Part shown: piece by piece, positions 6,803 to 13,330 of the stretch
How the letters are laid out: each line of letters begins with the position of its first letter
How positions within the stretch are numbered: position 1 is the first letter of the stretch
Translations under genes and position numbers: made by a program
Source: CAZVAR01 sp964625225
GTDB lineage: Bacteria; Pseudomonadota; Alphaproteobacteria; JAJUGE01
Assembly (NCBI GenBank): GCA_964625225.1
Contig: CAZVAR010000046.1
Span: 1 to 23,264 of the forward strand
Reading direction: 5' to 3'
Length of the DNA: 23,264 bases
Notes under the pieces: generated by a model
The model's database searches: none
The model's input: the letters and a program-made list of their open reading frames with translations, nothing else
Told to the model about the DNA's origin: nothing

Positions 6803-7777
6803 CTATCTGTAGCGGACGACATGGCAGAGCGTGCCGCCGGCGTCGGCGGCGAGCCGGGGCATCGTCTCCGGCAGTTCCTCGAAATCGCCGGCTCCGGTCA
6901 AGAAGGCATCGAACACCGGATCCGCCAGCAGCGACAGGGCGAGCGCCAGCCGCCGCCGCCGGCTCCAGCGCGGCCGTTGCGCCTGCGCCACCGCCCCCAC
7001 CTGCGAGGACCGCAGCGTCAGCCGCTTGGCATGGAAGGCCTCGCCCAGCGGCGCGGCGACCGCGGCGTCACCGTACCAGCTCAGTTCGAGCACCGTGGCC
7101 TCGAACCCGGCCAGACCCAACGCCGTCCCTAACCCCTCTGCCGTGCCGCTCGCATGAACCACGAGATCGGCCTCCCCGTCCGCCGTCTGCGGGTCCGCAA
7201 ACCGGACGCCGAGGCGCTCGGCCAGGACGGCCCGCCCGGCGGCGCGGTCGACCAGCGTGACCTCGGCGCCGGGCAGGCGGACCGCCAGCGCCGCAGCGAG
7301 CCCGCCGACGGTGCCGCCGCCGACCACGGCGATGCGGTCGCCGATCCGCGGTGCCGCGTCCCACAGCCCGTTGATCGCTGTCTCGAGATTGGCGGCCAGC
7401 ACGGCGCGGGCATCCGGCACCGCGTCCGGAACCGGCAGCAGCGCTTCGGCCGGCACGACGTAGCGGTCCTGGTGCGGATGGAGGCAGAACACCCGGCGCC
7501 CGAGCAGCGCCGGCGGCCCGGCCTCGACCGTCCCGACCGAGGCGTAGCCGTATTTCACCGGCCCGGGGAAGGTGCCGGCCTGGAACGGGCAGCGCATCGC
7601 CGCGCGCTGGCTCGCCGGCACGCGGCCGGCGAAGACAAGGCTCTCGGTGCCGCGACTGACTCCGCTCGCGCGCGCCCGCACCAGGGCCTCGCCCTCCGCC
7701 GGGCGGGGCAGCGGCTCGGCCCGGATCTCGCCCTGGCCCGGCCGCATCACCCAGAAGGCGCGCGCCCCCTCAGCCAT
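6803..7777 (-). CDS. Zinc-less MDR dehydrogenase (BchC-like 'zinc-binding alcohol dehydrogenase')
   Basis: A 324-residue medium-chain dehydrogenase/reductase. The nucleotide-binding fold is clear: VVGGGTVGGLAAALA (residues 151-165), with D177 ending the next strand (VTLVDRA), which favours NAD(H) over NADP(H). The catalytic-zinc residues of true alcohol dehydrogenases are not evident: the Cys of the GxCGTD motif is Ser (SGVSRGTE, S41), and the GHE motif reads KYGYASVG (75-82). This resembles the branch around BchC (bacteriochlorophyllide a dehydrogenase). The start is ATG at 7777, which overlaps the RibD-like stop as ATGGCTGA; in-frame codons further upstream lie inside the preceding gene. 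As operon gene 2 it could oxidise or reduce a side-chain hydroxyl or keto group of the product; the substrate is unknown. Confidence 0.82.
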   Translation of the reverse strand: MAEGARAFWVMRPGQGEIRAEPLPRPAEGEALVRARASGVSRGTESLVFAGRVPASQRAAMRCPFQAGTFPGPVKYGYASVGTVEAGPPALLGRRVFCLHPHQDRYVVPAEALLPVPDAVPDARAVLAANLETAINGLWDAAPRIGDRIAVVGGGTVGGLAAALAVRLPGAEVTLVDRAAGRAVLAERLGVRFADPQTADGEADLVVHASGTAEGLGTALGLAGFEATVLELSWYGDAAVAAPLGEAFHAKRLTLRSSQVGAVAQAQRPRWSRRRRLALALSLLADPVFDAFLTGAGDFEELPETMPRLAADAGGTLCHVVRYR

Positions 7778-8741
7778 CGAATATGCACTCGAACATGACG
7801 TCGCTGTCGAGCGCCACATGGCGGACCCGCGGCCGCAGGCCGCGCCCGACCTCCTCGACTTCCGGCAGCGCGATCGCCGGCCGTCCGGAGCCCAGGATCA
7901 GCGGCGCCACGGTGAGCTGCAGCCGGTCGACGCAGCGCGCCTCCAGGAAGCGGGAGACCGTAACGCCGCCGCCCTCGACGAACAGCAGCCCGATTCCGCG
8001 GGCCGCCAGCAGCGCGCCGATCGCGGCCGGATCGAGTCCGCCGCGGCGCCCGCGCGGCAGGCGGATCACCTCCGCCTGCCCGAGCCGGTCGCTGCCGGGC
8101 GCGTCCTCGGCGCAGAGCAGCAGGGTGGGAGCGGCCCCGTCGCGGAACAGGCGGAACCCGTCCGACAACCGCCGCTCGCCGTCGATCACGACGCGCAGCG
8201 GGCTGTCGCCGCGGACCCGGCGCACCGTCAGTTGCGGGTCGTCCTGGTGCACCGTGCCGGCGCCCACCAGCACGGCATCCGCCAGGGCCCGCATCCGGTG
8301 GGTGTGGGTGAGGTCCGCGGCCCCGGTGACCCATTGCGACGAGCCGGACACCGTCGCGATCCGGCCGTCGAGGCTCTGTCCCAGATGCGCAGCCACATAG
8401 GGCCGGCCCGGGCGGGCCATGGCCCGGCACAGCGGGAGATAGAGGTCGAGCAGCCGTGCGGCGTTCCGATCGGCGGGTGCCGGGCTGCTCCAGCCGCCGT
8501 CGGCCGCGGACCAAAGCAGCGCGCCCGCTGCCCGGCCGGGTACGACCGCCGGCTCGGGACCGCCCGCGGGTGAGGGCAGGACCGAGAGGTCCTCGGCCGC
8601 GCCGGCCCGGCGCCGCCGCCAGTCGCGGAGGGCGAGGAGGGCGTGCCAGGCCGAATCGGCGTCGAGCGCCGGCCGGCGCTCCGGGGCCGCATCGGCGGCC
8701 GCAGCTACCGGTCCGTGAAAGCGTCCGTCCGTGTAAAGCAT
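7770..8741 (-). CDS. RibD C-terminal-type reductase (dihydrofolate reductase-like), first gene of operon
   Basis: A 323-residue protein. Residues ~113-323 form a RibD_C/DHFR-like reductase domain: SLDGRIA (123-129), WVTGAADLTHTHRMRALADA (137-156), VGAGTV..DDPQLTVR (159-174) and VEGGG (255-259) with the following VDRLQLTVAPLILGSGRP. In riboflavin synthesis this domain reduces a ribosylamino-pyrimidine with NADPH. The zinc deaminase domain of bifunctional RibD is absent; the N-terminal ~110 residues are Ala/Arg-rich with no recognised motif. The gene heads a minus-strand operon with a dehydrogenase, a PTPS homologue, a glycosyltransferase and a methyltransferase, which points to a pteridine- or pyrimidine-type substrate. 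The ATG at 8741 has no good ribosome site; an upstream TTG at 8756 is the alternative. The frame runs open much further upstream, but that is shadow of the divergent gene. Confidence 0.82.
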   Translation of the reverse strand: MLYTDGRFHGPVAAAADAAPERRPALDADSAWHALLALRDWRRRRAGAAEDLSVLPSPAGGPEPAVVPGRAAGALLWSAADGGWSSPAPADRNAARLLDLYLPLCRAMARPGRPYVAAHLGQSLDGRIATVSGSSQWVTGAADLTHTHRMRALADAVLVGAGTVHQDDPQLTVRRVRGDSPLRVVIDGERRLSDGFRLFRDGAAPTLLLCAEDAPGSDRLGQAEVIRLPRGRRGGLDPAAIGALLAARGIGLLFVEGGGVTVSRFLEARCVDRLQLTVAPLILGSGRPAIALPEVEEVGRGLRPRVRHVALDSDVMFECIFDG

Positions 8742-8783
8742 GGCAATAATGTACAACGCCCTACGCTCGCCCGGGGTCTCCTT
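8742..8783. promoter_or_regulatory. Divergent intergenic region shared by operon and CDP-alcohol transferase
   Basis: Only 42 bases separate the ATG codons of the two divergent genes. The AT-rich piece around 8742-8755 (ggcaataatgtacaa) could supply a -10 element in either direction. If it serves the minus strand, the RibD-like mRNA would be nearly leaderless, in keeping with its lack of a ribosome site. No clear -35 match is seen on either strand. The two units probably share control. Confidence 0.35.
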
Positions 8784-9551
8784 ATGCCGTCGGATTCGCC
8801 CCCTGCCGCATCGGCCCGGCCCGTATGCCCGGGATTTCGCCGCCTCCTCCGCGGAGCCGTTCGTGATTTCGCCGTCGCCGGCGCGCTCACGCTCGGCCTC
8901 GGGGCGGTTGCCGTGCTGACCGGCCGGCCGGCCGCCTTCGCGATCGCCGCCGCAATCGCCTACGGCGCGATCGCCACGACCGCACTCGCCGCGCTCGGCC
9001 GCCGGGCGCAGCGGCCGCTGGGCGCCGCCAACCGCCTCACCCTGCTGCGGGCCGTGCTGACCAGCCTGTTCGCCGGTGCCGCCGCGGCACCCGACCCGAC
9101 TCCGGCCGTTCTCTGGGGCCTGACCGGGATCGGCATCCTCGCCCTGCTGCTGGACGGGCTCGACGGCCGGACCGCGCGCCGCCTCGGCACGAGCTCGCGC
9201 TTCGGCGCCGCCTTCGACCAGGAGATCGATGCGCTGCTGATCCTCTTGCTCTGCCTGCTGCTGTGGCGGCTCGGGCAGGCCCCGGCGTGGGTACTTGCGA
9301 TCGGCCTCCTGCGCTACGCCCTGCTGCTGGCCGGCTCGGTGCTGCCGGCTCTGCGCCGACCGCTGCCGCAACGGCGCCGGCGGCAGGTCGTCTGCGTCGT
9401 GCAGGTCACCGCCCTGCTCGCCTGCCTTCCCCCGCTGGTCCCCGGAGCGGCGGCGCGGACCGTACTGGCGGTGGCGCTGGCGCTGCTGCTGCTCTCCTTC
9501 GCGTCGGACCTGGTCTGGCTCTTGCGCCGCCGGGCAAATCGCGCCGGGTAG
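8784..9551 (+). CDS. CDP-alcohol phosphatidyltransferase family membrane protein
   Basis: A 255-residue membrane protein with about six hydrophobic segments. The full CDP-alcohol phosphotransferase signature D-x2-D-G-x2-A-R-x8-G-x3-D-x3-D is present, in LLDGLDGRTAR (around residues 130-140) followed by FGAAFDQEID. These aspartates bind metal and act in transferring a CDP-activated alcohol head group, as in phospholipid synthesis. The first helix begins after an N-terminal tail (MPSDSPPAAS). I chose ATG 8784 because the earlier in-frame ATG at 8643 overlaps the divergent gene and adds an Arg-rich non-family stretch. The substrate is unknown. The divergent layout with the pterin-like operon suggests that a lipid-linked or exported product is possible; this is inference. 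Confidence 0.83.
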   Translation: MPSDSPPAASARPVCPGFRRLLRGAVRDFAVAGALTLGLGAVAVLTGRPAAFAIAAAIAYGAIATTALAALGRRAQRPLGAANRLTLLRAVLTSLFAGAAAAPDPTPAVLWGLTGIGILALLLDGLDGRTARRLGTSSRFGAAFDQEIDALLILLLCLLLWRLGQAPAWVLAIGLLRYALLLAGSVLPALRRPLPQRRRRQVVCVVQVTALLACLPPLVPGAAARTVLAVALALLLLSFASDLVWLLRRRANRAG

Positions 9552-9553
9552 GC

Positions 9554-9568
9554 CGGCAGGAATTGCCG
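9554..9568. promoter_or_regulatory. Perfect inverted repeat, candidate sigma54 enhancer (UAS)
   Basis: CGGCA-GGAAT-TGCCG is an inverted repeat with perfect 5-base arms. It lies just after the stop of the upstream gene and ~80-95 bases before the predicted start at 9648. This is the usual distance for an enhancer-binding-protein site. Its look recalls the FlbD-bound ftr elements of Caulobacter flagellar promoters; the consensus was not checked. Confidence 0.45.
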
Positions 9569-9620
9569 CGCGGCTACGGTGCCGCGATGCGGAACCGCCC
9601 GGAATTCCGCGGGATCCCGG

Positions 9621-9636
9621 TTGGCACCATCCTTGC
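9621..9636 (+). promoter_or_regulatory. Sigma54 (RpoN) promoter
   Basis: TTGGCACCATCCTTGC places GG (9623-9624) and GC (9635-9636) exactly 12 bases apart, matching the -24/-12 consensus TGGCAC-N5-TTGC in every core position. Transcription would start near 9648, three bases before the AAAGGAG ribosome site (9651-9657) and 16 before the ATG at 9664. Confidence 0.75.
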
Positions 9637-9663
9637 GGAAGCGGCGGCGGAAAGGAGTGTCCG

Positions 9664-10365
9664 ATGAGCATCTCGCCGGCAGCCGTGACCGGATCCGCCG
9701 GCGCGGCCCTTCACGCGACCGTGCCGGATGATTTCGAGAAGGGTACGCTGGGCGGCTACGGCCACCCGGCGAAGGCGGATCTGACCTTCGGCGACCTGCT
9801 CGACGCGGTGAACCCGCTCCAGCACCTGCCGGTGATCTCGACCATCTACCGCGGTCTCACGGGCGACACGATCAATCCCGGTGCCCGCACCGTCGGCGGC
9901 CTGATCTATGGCGGTCCGGCGGGCGCGCTCCTGGCCGGCGCGTCCGCCGGGGTCGAGGAGATGCTCGCGAAGGGACCGGCAACCGGCGGGGTCTCGACGA
10001 CGGCTCTCGCCGAAGCCGGTCCGTCACCGGCCCCGGCCACAGCGACTCGGGCCACAACGACCCCGGCCGCATCCGGCCGGGCGGCCGGCCCTGCCGCGGC
10101 GCCGGGCATCGCACTGGCCGAGGCACCGCCGACCCGGAGCGGCACCGGCAAGGACATCCGCACCTATCTCGCGGAAAGCATGCCGGCGATCGCCCGGGCC
10201 GGCAGGTCCGACGGGACCGTCGCGGGTGCCGAAGCCGCCCCGGCCGACCCGGACCCGGGCTGGTTCGCCGAGCGCATGCTGGAGAATCTGGAACGGTATC
10301 AGGCGCTGGCCCGCGGCAGGGCCATCGCCCCGGCTGCCGGCGCGGCGCTGGATCTGCGCCGCTGA
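9664..10365 (+). CDS. Unrecognised 233-residue protein under sigma54 control
   Basis: The start is ATG 9664, with AAAGGAG six bases upstream. The likely folded part is residues ~22-100: a Gly-rich segment (DDFEKGTLGGYGH), then LTFGDLLDAVNPLQHLPVIST (40-60) and a Gly/Ala-rich amphipathic or glycine-zipper-like stretch (GGLIYGGPAGALLAGASAG, 78-96). A low-complexity Ala/Pro/Thr linker (~105-160) and a C-terminal helix (PGWFAERMLENLERYQALA) follow. There is no signal peptide and no definite membrane span. The NPLQHLPVIST-IYR-TGD block looks like a small conserved alphaproteobacterial family of unknown function. The sigma54 promoter with an upstream repeat suggests a regulon such as flagellar or nitrogen genes; I assign no function. 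Confidence 0.8.
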   Translation: MSISPAAVTGSAGAALHATVPDDFEKGTLGGYGHPAKADLTFGDLLDAVNPLQHLPVISTIYRGLTGDTINPGARTVGGLIYGGPAGALLAGASAGVEEMLAKGPATGGVSTTALAEAGPSPAPATATRATTTPAASGRAAGPAAAPGIALAEAPPTRSGTGKDIRTYLAESMPAIARAGRSDGTVAGAEAAPADPDPGWFAERMLENLERYQALARGRAIAPAAGAALDLRR

Positions 10366-10378
10366 GCGGCAGCTCAGC
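10361..10378. terminator. Small hairpin between convergent genes
   Basis: GCTGAG and CTCAGC pair perfectly around a six-base loop. The stop codon of the plus-strand gene lies in one arm and that of the minus-strand yggS in the other. No T-tract follows on either side, so termination activity is uncertain. Confidence 0.3.
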
Positions 10379-11096
10379 CGGAAGCGCGTACGGTCGGACG
10401 GGCGCCGAACAGGGCGGTCCCGACCCGGACGTGAGTCGCGCCGAACCGGATCGCGAGCTCGAAATCGTCGCTCATGCCCATGCTGAGACGGGACAGCCCG
10501 TGCCGGCGGGCCATCTCGCGCAGGAAGGCGAAGTGCAGCGACGGCTCGTCGTCGATCGGCGGGATGCACATCAGGCCGACGACCGGCAGGCCGAACTCGC
10601 CGCGGCAGGCCTCGATGAACTGATCCGCGTCGTCGGGCATGACGCCCGCCTTCTGCGGCTCGGCGCCGGTATTGACCTGGACGTAGCAATCCGGCCGGCG
10701 GCCGGCGCGCTCCATCTCCTCCGCCAGCACCCGCGCCAGTTTCGGGCGATCGACGGTCTGGATCGCATCGAACAGGGCCACCGCCTGGCGTGCCTTGTTG
10801 GTCTGCAGCGGGCCGATCAGGTGGAGCTCGAGGTCGGGATGGCGCTCACGCAGCGGCGCCCAGCGCCCTTGCGCCTCCTGCACCCTGTTCTCGCCGAACA
10901 CCCGCAGCCCCGCCGCGAGCGCGGCCGCGACCCGGTCCGGCGGCTGCATCTTGCTGACGCCGATCAGGGTCACCTCGGCCGGGTCGCGCCCGACCGCCCG
11001 CGCTGCGGCGTCGATCCGTCCGCGCAGCTCGGCGAGCGCCGTCGCCAGCGCGCGCCGCACCGTCTCGCTCGCCTCGATGTCCGCATCGTTCGCCAT
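10374..11096 (-). CDS. yggS: YggS/PROSC family PLP-binding protein (PLPHP)
   Basis: A 240-residue cytoplasmic protein with the alanine-racemase-like TIM barrel of the PLP homeostasis family, which binds pyridoxal phosphate without a known catalytic reaction. The PLP lysine sits in LIGVSKMQP. Further family landmarks are FGENRVQEA, LHLIGPLQTNK, VQVNTG, GLMCIPP, LSMGMSDDFE.AI..GATHVRVGTALFG. I chose ATG 11096 (MANDAD) because homology begins shortly after it; codons upstream to 11210 run into the divergent promoter region. The gene stands alone between a convergent unknown gene and a divergent methyltransferase-GT9 pair. It should not be called a racemase. Confidence 0.93.
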   Translation of the reverse strand: MANDADIEASETVRRALATALAELRGRIDAAARAVGRDPAEVTLIGVSKMQPPDRVAAALAAGLRVFGENRVQEAQGRWAPLRERHPDLELHLIGPLQTNKARQAVALFDAIQTVDRPKLARVLAEEMERAGRRPDCYVQVNTGAEPQKAGVMPDDADQFIEACRGEFGLPVVGLMCIPPIDDEPSLHFAFLREMARRHGLSRLSMGMSDDFELAIRFGATHVRVGTALFGARPTVRASG

Positions 11097-11227
11097 GGTA
11101 CGCGACTGTATCAGCGCCGACGGTGCCGGCTCAACGGCCGCCTGGTCGCAGGAACGGCTTGATTCCCCCGCGTCGTCCGTGCATCTACCGGAGCGCCTGC
11201 CGATGCCCATCGCCCGAGGGAGCCCGC

Positions 11228-11800
11228 GTGCGACTCAATCTCGGCTGCGGCAACAAGAAGCTGCCCGGCTATGTCAATGTCGACAAGTCCCCGGTCTGTG
11301 AGCCCGACGCGGTCGTGGACCTGGAGAGCTTTCCCTGGCCATTCGACGACGGCGTCGCGGAGGAAGTCGTGCTGCGCCACGTCCTGGAGCATCTCGGCGC
11401 CGCGCCCGACACCTATCTGGGCGTGATCCGGGAACTCTACCGCATCTGCGCGCCGGATGCCCGGGTCGTGATCACCGTGCCGCACCCCCGTCACGACGAT
11501 TTCCTCAGCGACCCCACCCATGTCCGCCCGGTCACGCCGGAGGGGCTGGAGCTGTTCAGCCAGGCGAAGAATCGGGAATGGGCGAAGAAGGGCGTCGCCA
11601 ACACGCCGCTCGGCCTCTATGTCGGAGTCGATTTCGAGATCCGCTCGGTCAACATGCGCCCCGACGAGCCCTGGCGGACCGAGCTCCAGGCAGGGCGGCT
11701 CTCATCCCAGGATCTCGCGCGGGCGATGCGACAGTTCAACAACGTCATCAAGGAGGTCGAGATCGTCCTCCGCGCCGTCAAGCCGGCATCGCCGCCGTGA
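11228..11800 (+). CDS. Small class I SAM-dependent methyltransferase
   Basis: A 190-residue protein that starts directly with SAM motif I (RLNLGCGNKKLPGYVNVD, residues 2-19), as is usual for this branch. The motif II/III area is DAVVDLESFPWPFDDG (27-42) and VVLRHVLEHL (47-56), followed by VVITVPHPRHDDFLSD..HVRP (80-101). The start is GTG 11228, preceded by GAGGGAG (11216-11222). A weak promoter (TTGATT-17-CATCTA, 11159-11187) lies in the gap to the divergent yggS. Its stop TGA overlaps the GTG of the next gene (GTGA), so the two are coupled. Relatives occur in surface-polysaccharide clusters, and the partner GT9 gene fits that; the acceptor is unknown. Confidence 0.82.
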   Translation: MRLNLGCGNKKLPGYVNVDKSPVCEPDAVVDLESFPWPFDDGVAEEVVLRHVLEHLGAAPDTYLGVIRELYRICAPDARVVITVPHPRHDDFLSDPTHVRPVTPEGLELFSQAKNREWAKKGVANTPLGLYVGVDFEIRSVNMRPDEPWRTELQAGRLSSQDLARAMRQFNNVIKEVEIVLRAVKPASPP

Positions 11801-13068
11801 CCGCCGCCCGGAGTGCCATGGGAGGTGCCGGGGGGAACGCCGCGGCCGGCCTGACGCGCACGCCGCTGCTCCGCTTCGCCGCACGCCGGCCCTTCCGCTT
11901 CCGCCAGCACAATACCGGGCCGAAAGCCGAGCAGATCGGGCAGGGCGGCCAGACCTATCTCACCAATGCGCGACAGTTCGCGCAGCAGGTGCTGGTCCGT
12001 GCGCCGCAGCAATTCCGCATCGTCGAGACCGGCGTGCGCCTTCCCTGCCTGCCGCGCGCGGAATGGCCGGACTACGACTTCACCGGCAAGCGGGCGCTGT
12101 TCTTGCTGCCTTCGCAGGCGCTCGGCGACAATGTACCGGTCCTGCTCGCCCTCGCTGCCCTGCGGGAGAAGTTCGCGATGCGCGGGGTCGGCGTGTTCTG
12201 TGCCCGGTCGGCCGCCGACATCTACTTCACCGACCCGTCGGTCGAGGTGTTCACCCTGTGGCTGCCGGACCGGGTCCTGCGCCGCTACGATGTCCTGATC
12301 GATCTCGGCCAGGTCGAGGCGCAGCGTGACATCGACGTCTGGCCCGTCGACATGGAGGCAGAGATCCTGGCCGCCTTCGGCCTGCCCGCCAGCCGGCGCT
12401 ATGCCTCCGCCGCACGGCCGCTTCCGGCCGCAGGACCGTTGCGGATCGGCATCCTGCCGCTGGCCTCGTCGCCGCTGCGTACCCTCCCGGTCCCGGTGAC
12501 GCAGGCGCTCTGCGCCGCCCTGGCGCCGCACGGCTCGATCTCGCTCTGCCTCAACAAGGGTCAGCACCAGGGCGTGCTCTACCGGCGCGAGCTCGGGGTG
12601 CCGCCGCCCGGCGTGACGGTCGTGGACGGCTTCGGCAGCATCGGCGCTCTGCTCGACGCGATCGCCGGTTTCGACTATGCGGTGTTCGCCGACAGCGGGC
12701 CGGCGCATATGGCGAAGCTGTTCGCGACACCCGGCGTCGCGGTCTATACCTCGGCGCCCGCGGCCGTGCTCCAGGGCCGGTTCCGGAACCTGACTCCCTG
12801 GCAGGTGCCCTACGAAGGCCCCTGGTGCAAGGCGCCCTGCGGCCTCGCCAAGGTGCGCCGCAGCGCGGCCGGCCGCATCGGCTGCATGGGTTCGCTCGGC
12901 GTGACGCTGGCCGACCTGCCGTCGGTCGCCCGCGCGACCGACCCTGGTGCCGTCGAGCGGCTGCTCCTGACCGAGCCGGTCCCCTGCGTCGCCGCCCTGC
13001 GCGACCACGCCGCGCAGCTCGCTGCCTTCGTGCTGGCCGATCTGGCCGGCCGCCGCCCCGCGGACTGA
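11797..13068 (+). CDS. Glycosyltransferase family 9 (heptosyltransferase-like)
   Basis: A 423-residue protein. The GT-B core starts near residue 98 (KRALFLLPSQALGDNVPVLL); D111 in LGDNVP is at the position of the proposed catalytic Asp of LPS heptosyltransferases. The C-terminal donor site has DSGPAHMAKLFATPGVAVY (299-317). A Cys-containing segment (CKAPC...IGCMGSL) near 344-367 is common in GT9 proteins. About 95 residues precede the Rossmann core, more than in WaaC or WaaF. The start is taken as GTG 11797, overlapping the methyltransferase stop; ATG 11818 with GGAG four bases upstream is the alternative and removes seven residues. The role is probably sugar transfer in a surface glycan; the donor is unproven. 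Confidence 0.85.
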   Translation: MTAARSAMGGAGGNAAAGLTRTPLLRFAARRPFRFRQHNTGPKAEQIGQGGQTYLTNARQFAQQVLVRAPQQFRIVETGVRLPCLPRAEWPDYDFTGKRALFLLPSQALGDNVPVLLALAALREKFAMRGVGVFCARSAADIYFTDPSVEVFTLWLPDRVLRRYDVLIDLGQVEAQRDIDVWPVDMEAEILAAFGLPASRRYASAARPLPAAGPLRIGILPLASSPLRTLPVPVTQALCAALAPHGSISLCLNKGQHQGVLYRRELGVPPPGVTVVDGFGSIGALLDAIAGFDYAVFADSGPAHMAKLFATPGVAVYTSAPAAVLQGRFRNLTPWQVPYEGPWCKAPCGLAKVRRSAAGRIGCMGSLGVTLADLPSVARATDPGAVERLLLTEPVPCVAALRDHAAQLAAFVLADLAGRRPAD

Positions 13069-13106
13069 CGGCTTACCCGCGCAAACTGCCGGCCCGCCCG
13101 GCCGGT

Positions 13107-13226
13107 GTCGTGCCGGCCGTGGGCCGGCATCCGGGTAGTGCCGCTAGGGAAGCCTCCAGGCGGAGCCACTTGGGTCCCGGCTTTTCGCGCCTGCGGCGCT
13201 CCGGCCGGGACGACAGGGAAAGGGCG
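13107..13226 (+). repeat. Dispersed ~120-bp repeat, copy 2
   Basis: Inverted copy of 1563-1682, of equal length (120 bases) and with the ends and core in the same order. The core ending in CGGCCGGGACGAC is identical, while the middle (13130-13170) has diverged. It lies in the space between the convergent GT9 and porin genes. Confidence 0.75.
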
Positions 13227-13234
13227 TAGCGGCC

Positions 13235-13260
13235 GTTGGCGCCATGCCTGGCGCACCAAC
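13235..13260. terminator. Bulged hairpin between convergent genes
   Basis: GTTGG-CGCCA pairs with TGGCG-(CA)-CCAAC across a TGCC loop: ten pairs with a two-base bulge. It could help end transcripts from the GT9 side, but no T-run follows. It lies directly against the porin terminator. Confidence 0.35.
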
Positions 13261-13288
13261 GAAAGAGAGCGGGCCGAAGCCCGCTCTC
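13261..13288 (-). terminator. Rho-independent terminator of the porin gene
   Basis: On the minus strand a perfect 10-bp stem, GAGAGCGGGC/GCCCGCTCTC, closes a TTCG tetraloop (C-UUCG-G, an extra-stable RNA loop). A short TTTC run follows. It sits ~45 bases after the porin stop codon. Confidence 0.7.
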
Positions 13289-13330
13289 CCTCCCCCCGCG
13301 GCGGGACGAGCCGCCGTGCGGAGCACCGGA

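Noticed and set aside
4430..7132. 900-codon open frame on the plus strand
   Set aside because: It is antisense to three well-supported minus-strand genes, and its translation is Arg/Gly/Gln-rich with no domain. This is the usual third-position GC shadow.
7770..9671. Single 633-codon minus-strand protein
   Set aside because: Only its C-terminal 323 residues belong to the RibD-like family. The upstream part is the reverse of the CDP-alcohol transferase and is low-complexity.
11123..11227. N-terminal extension of the 11228 methyltransferase from ATG 11123
   Set aside because: It would overlap the promoter region and add a Pro/Arg/Cys-rich stretch. The GTG at 11228 has a good GAGGGAG site and starts exactly at the family's first motif.
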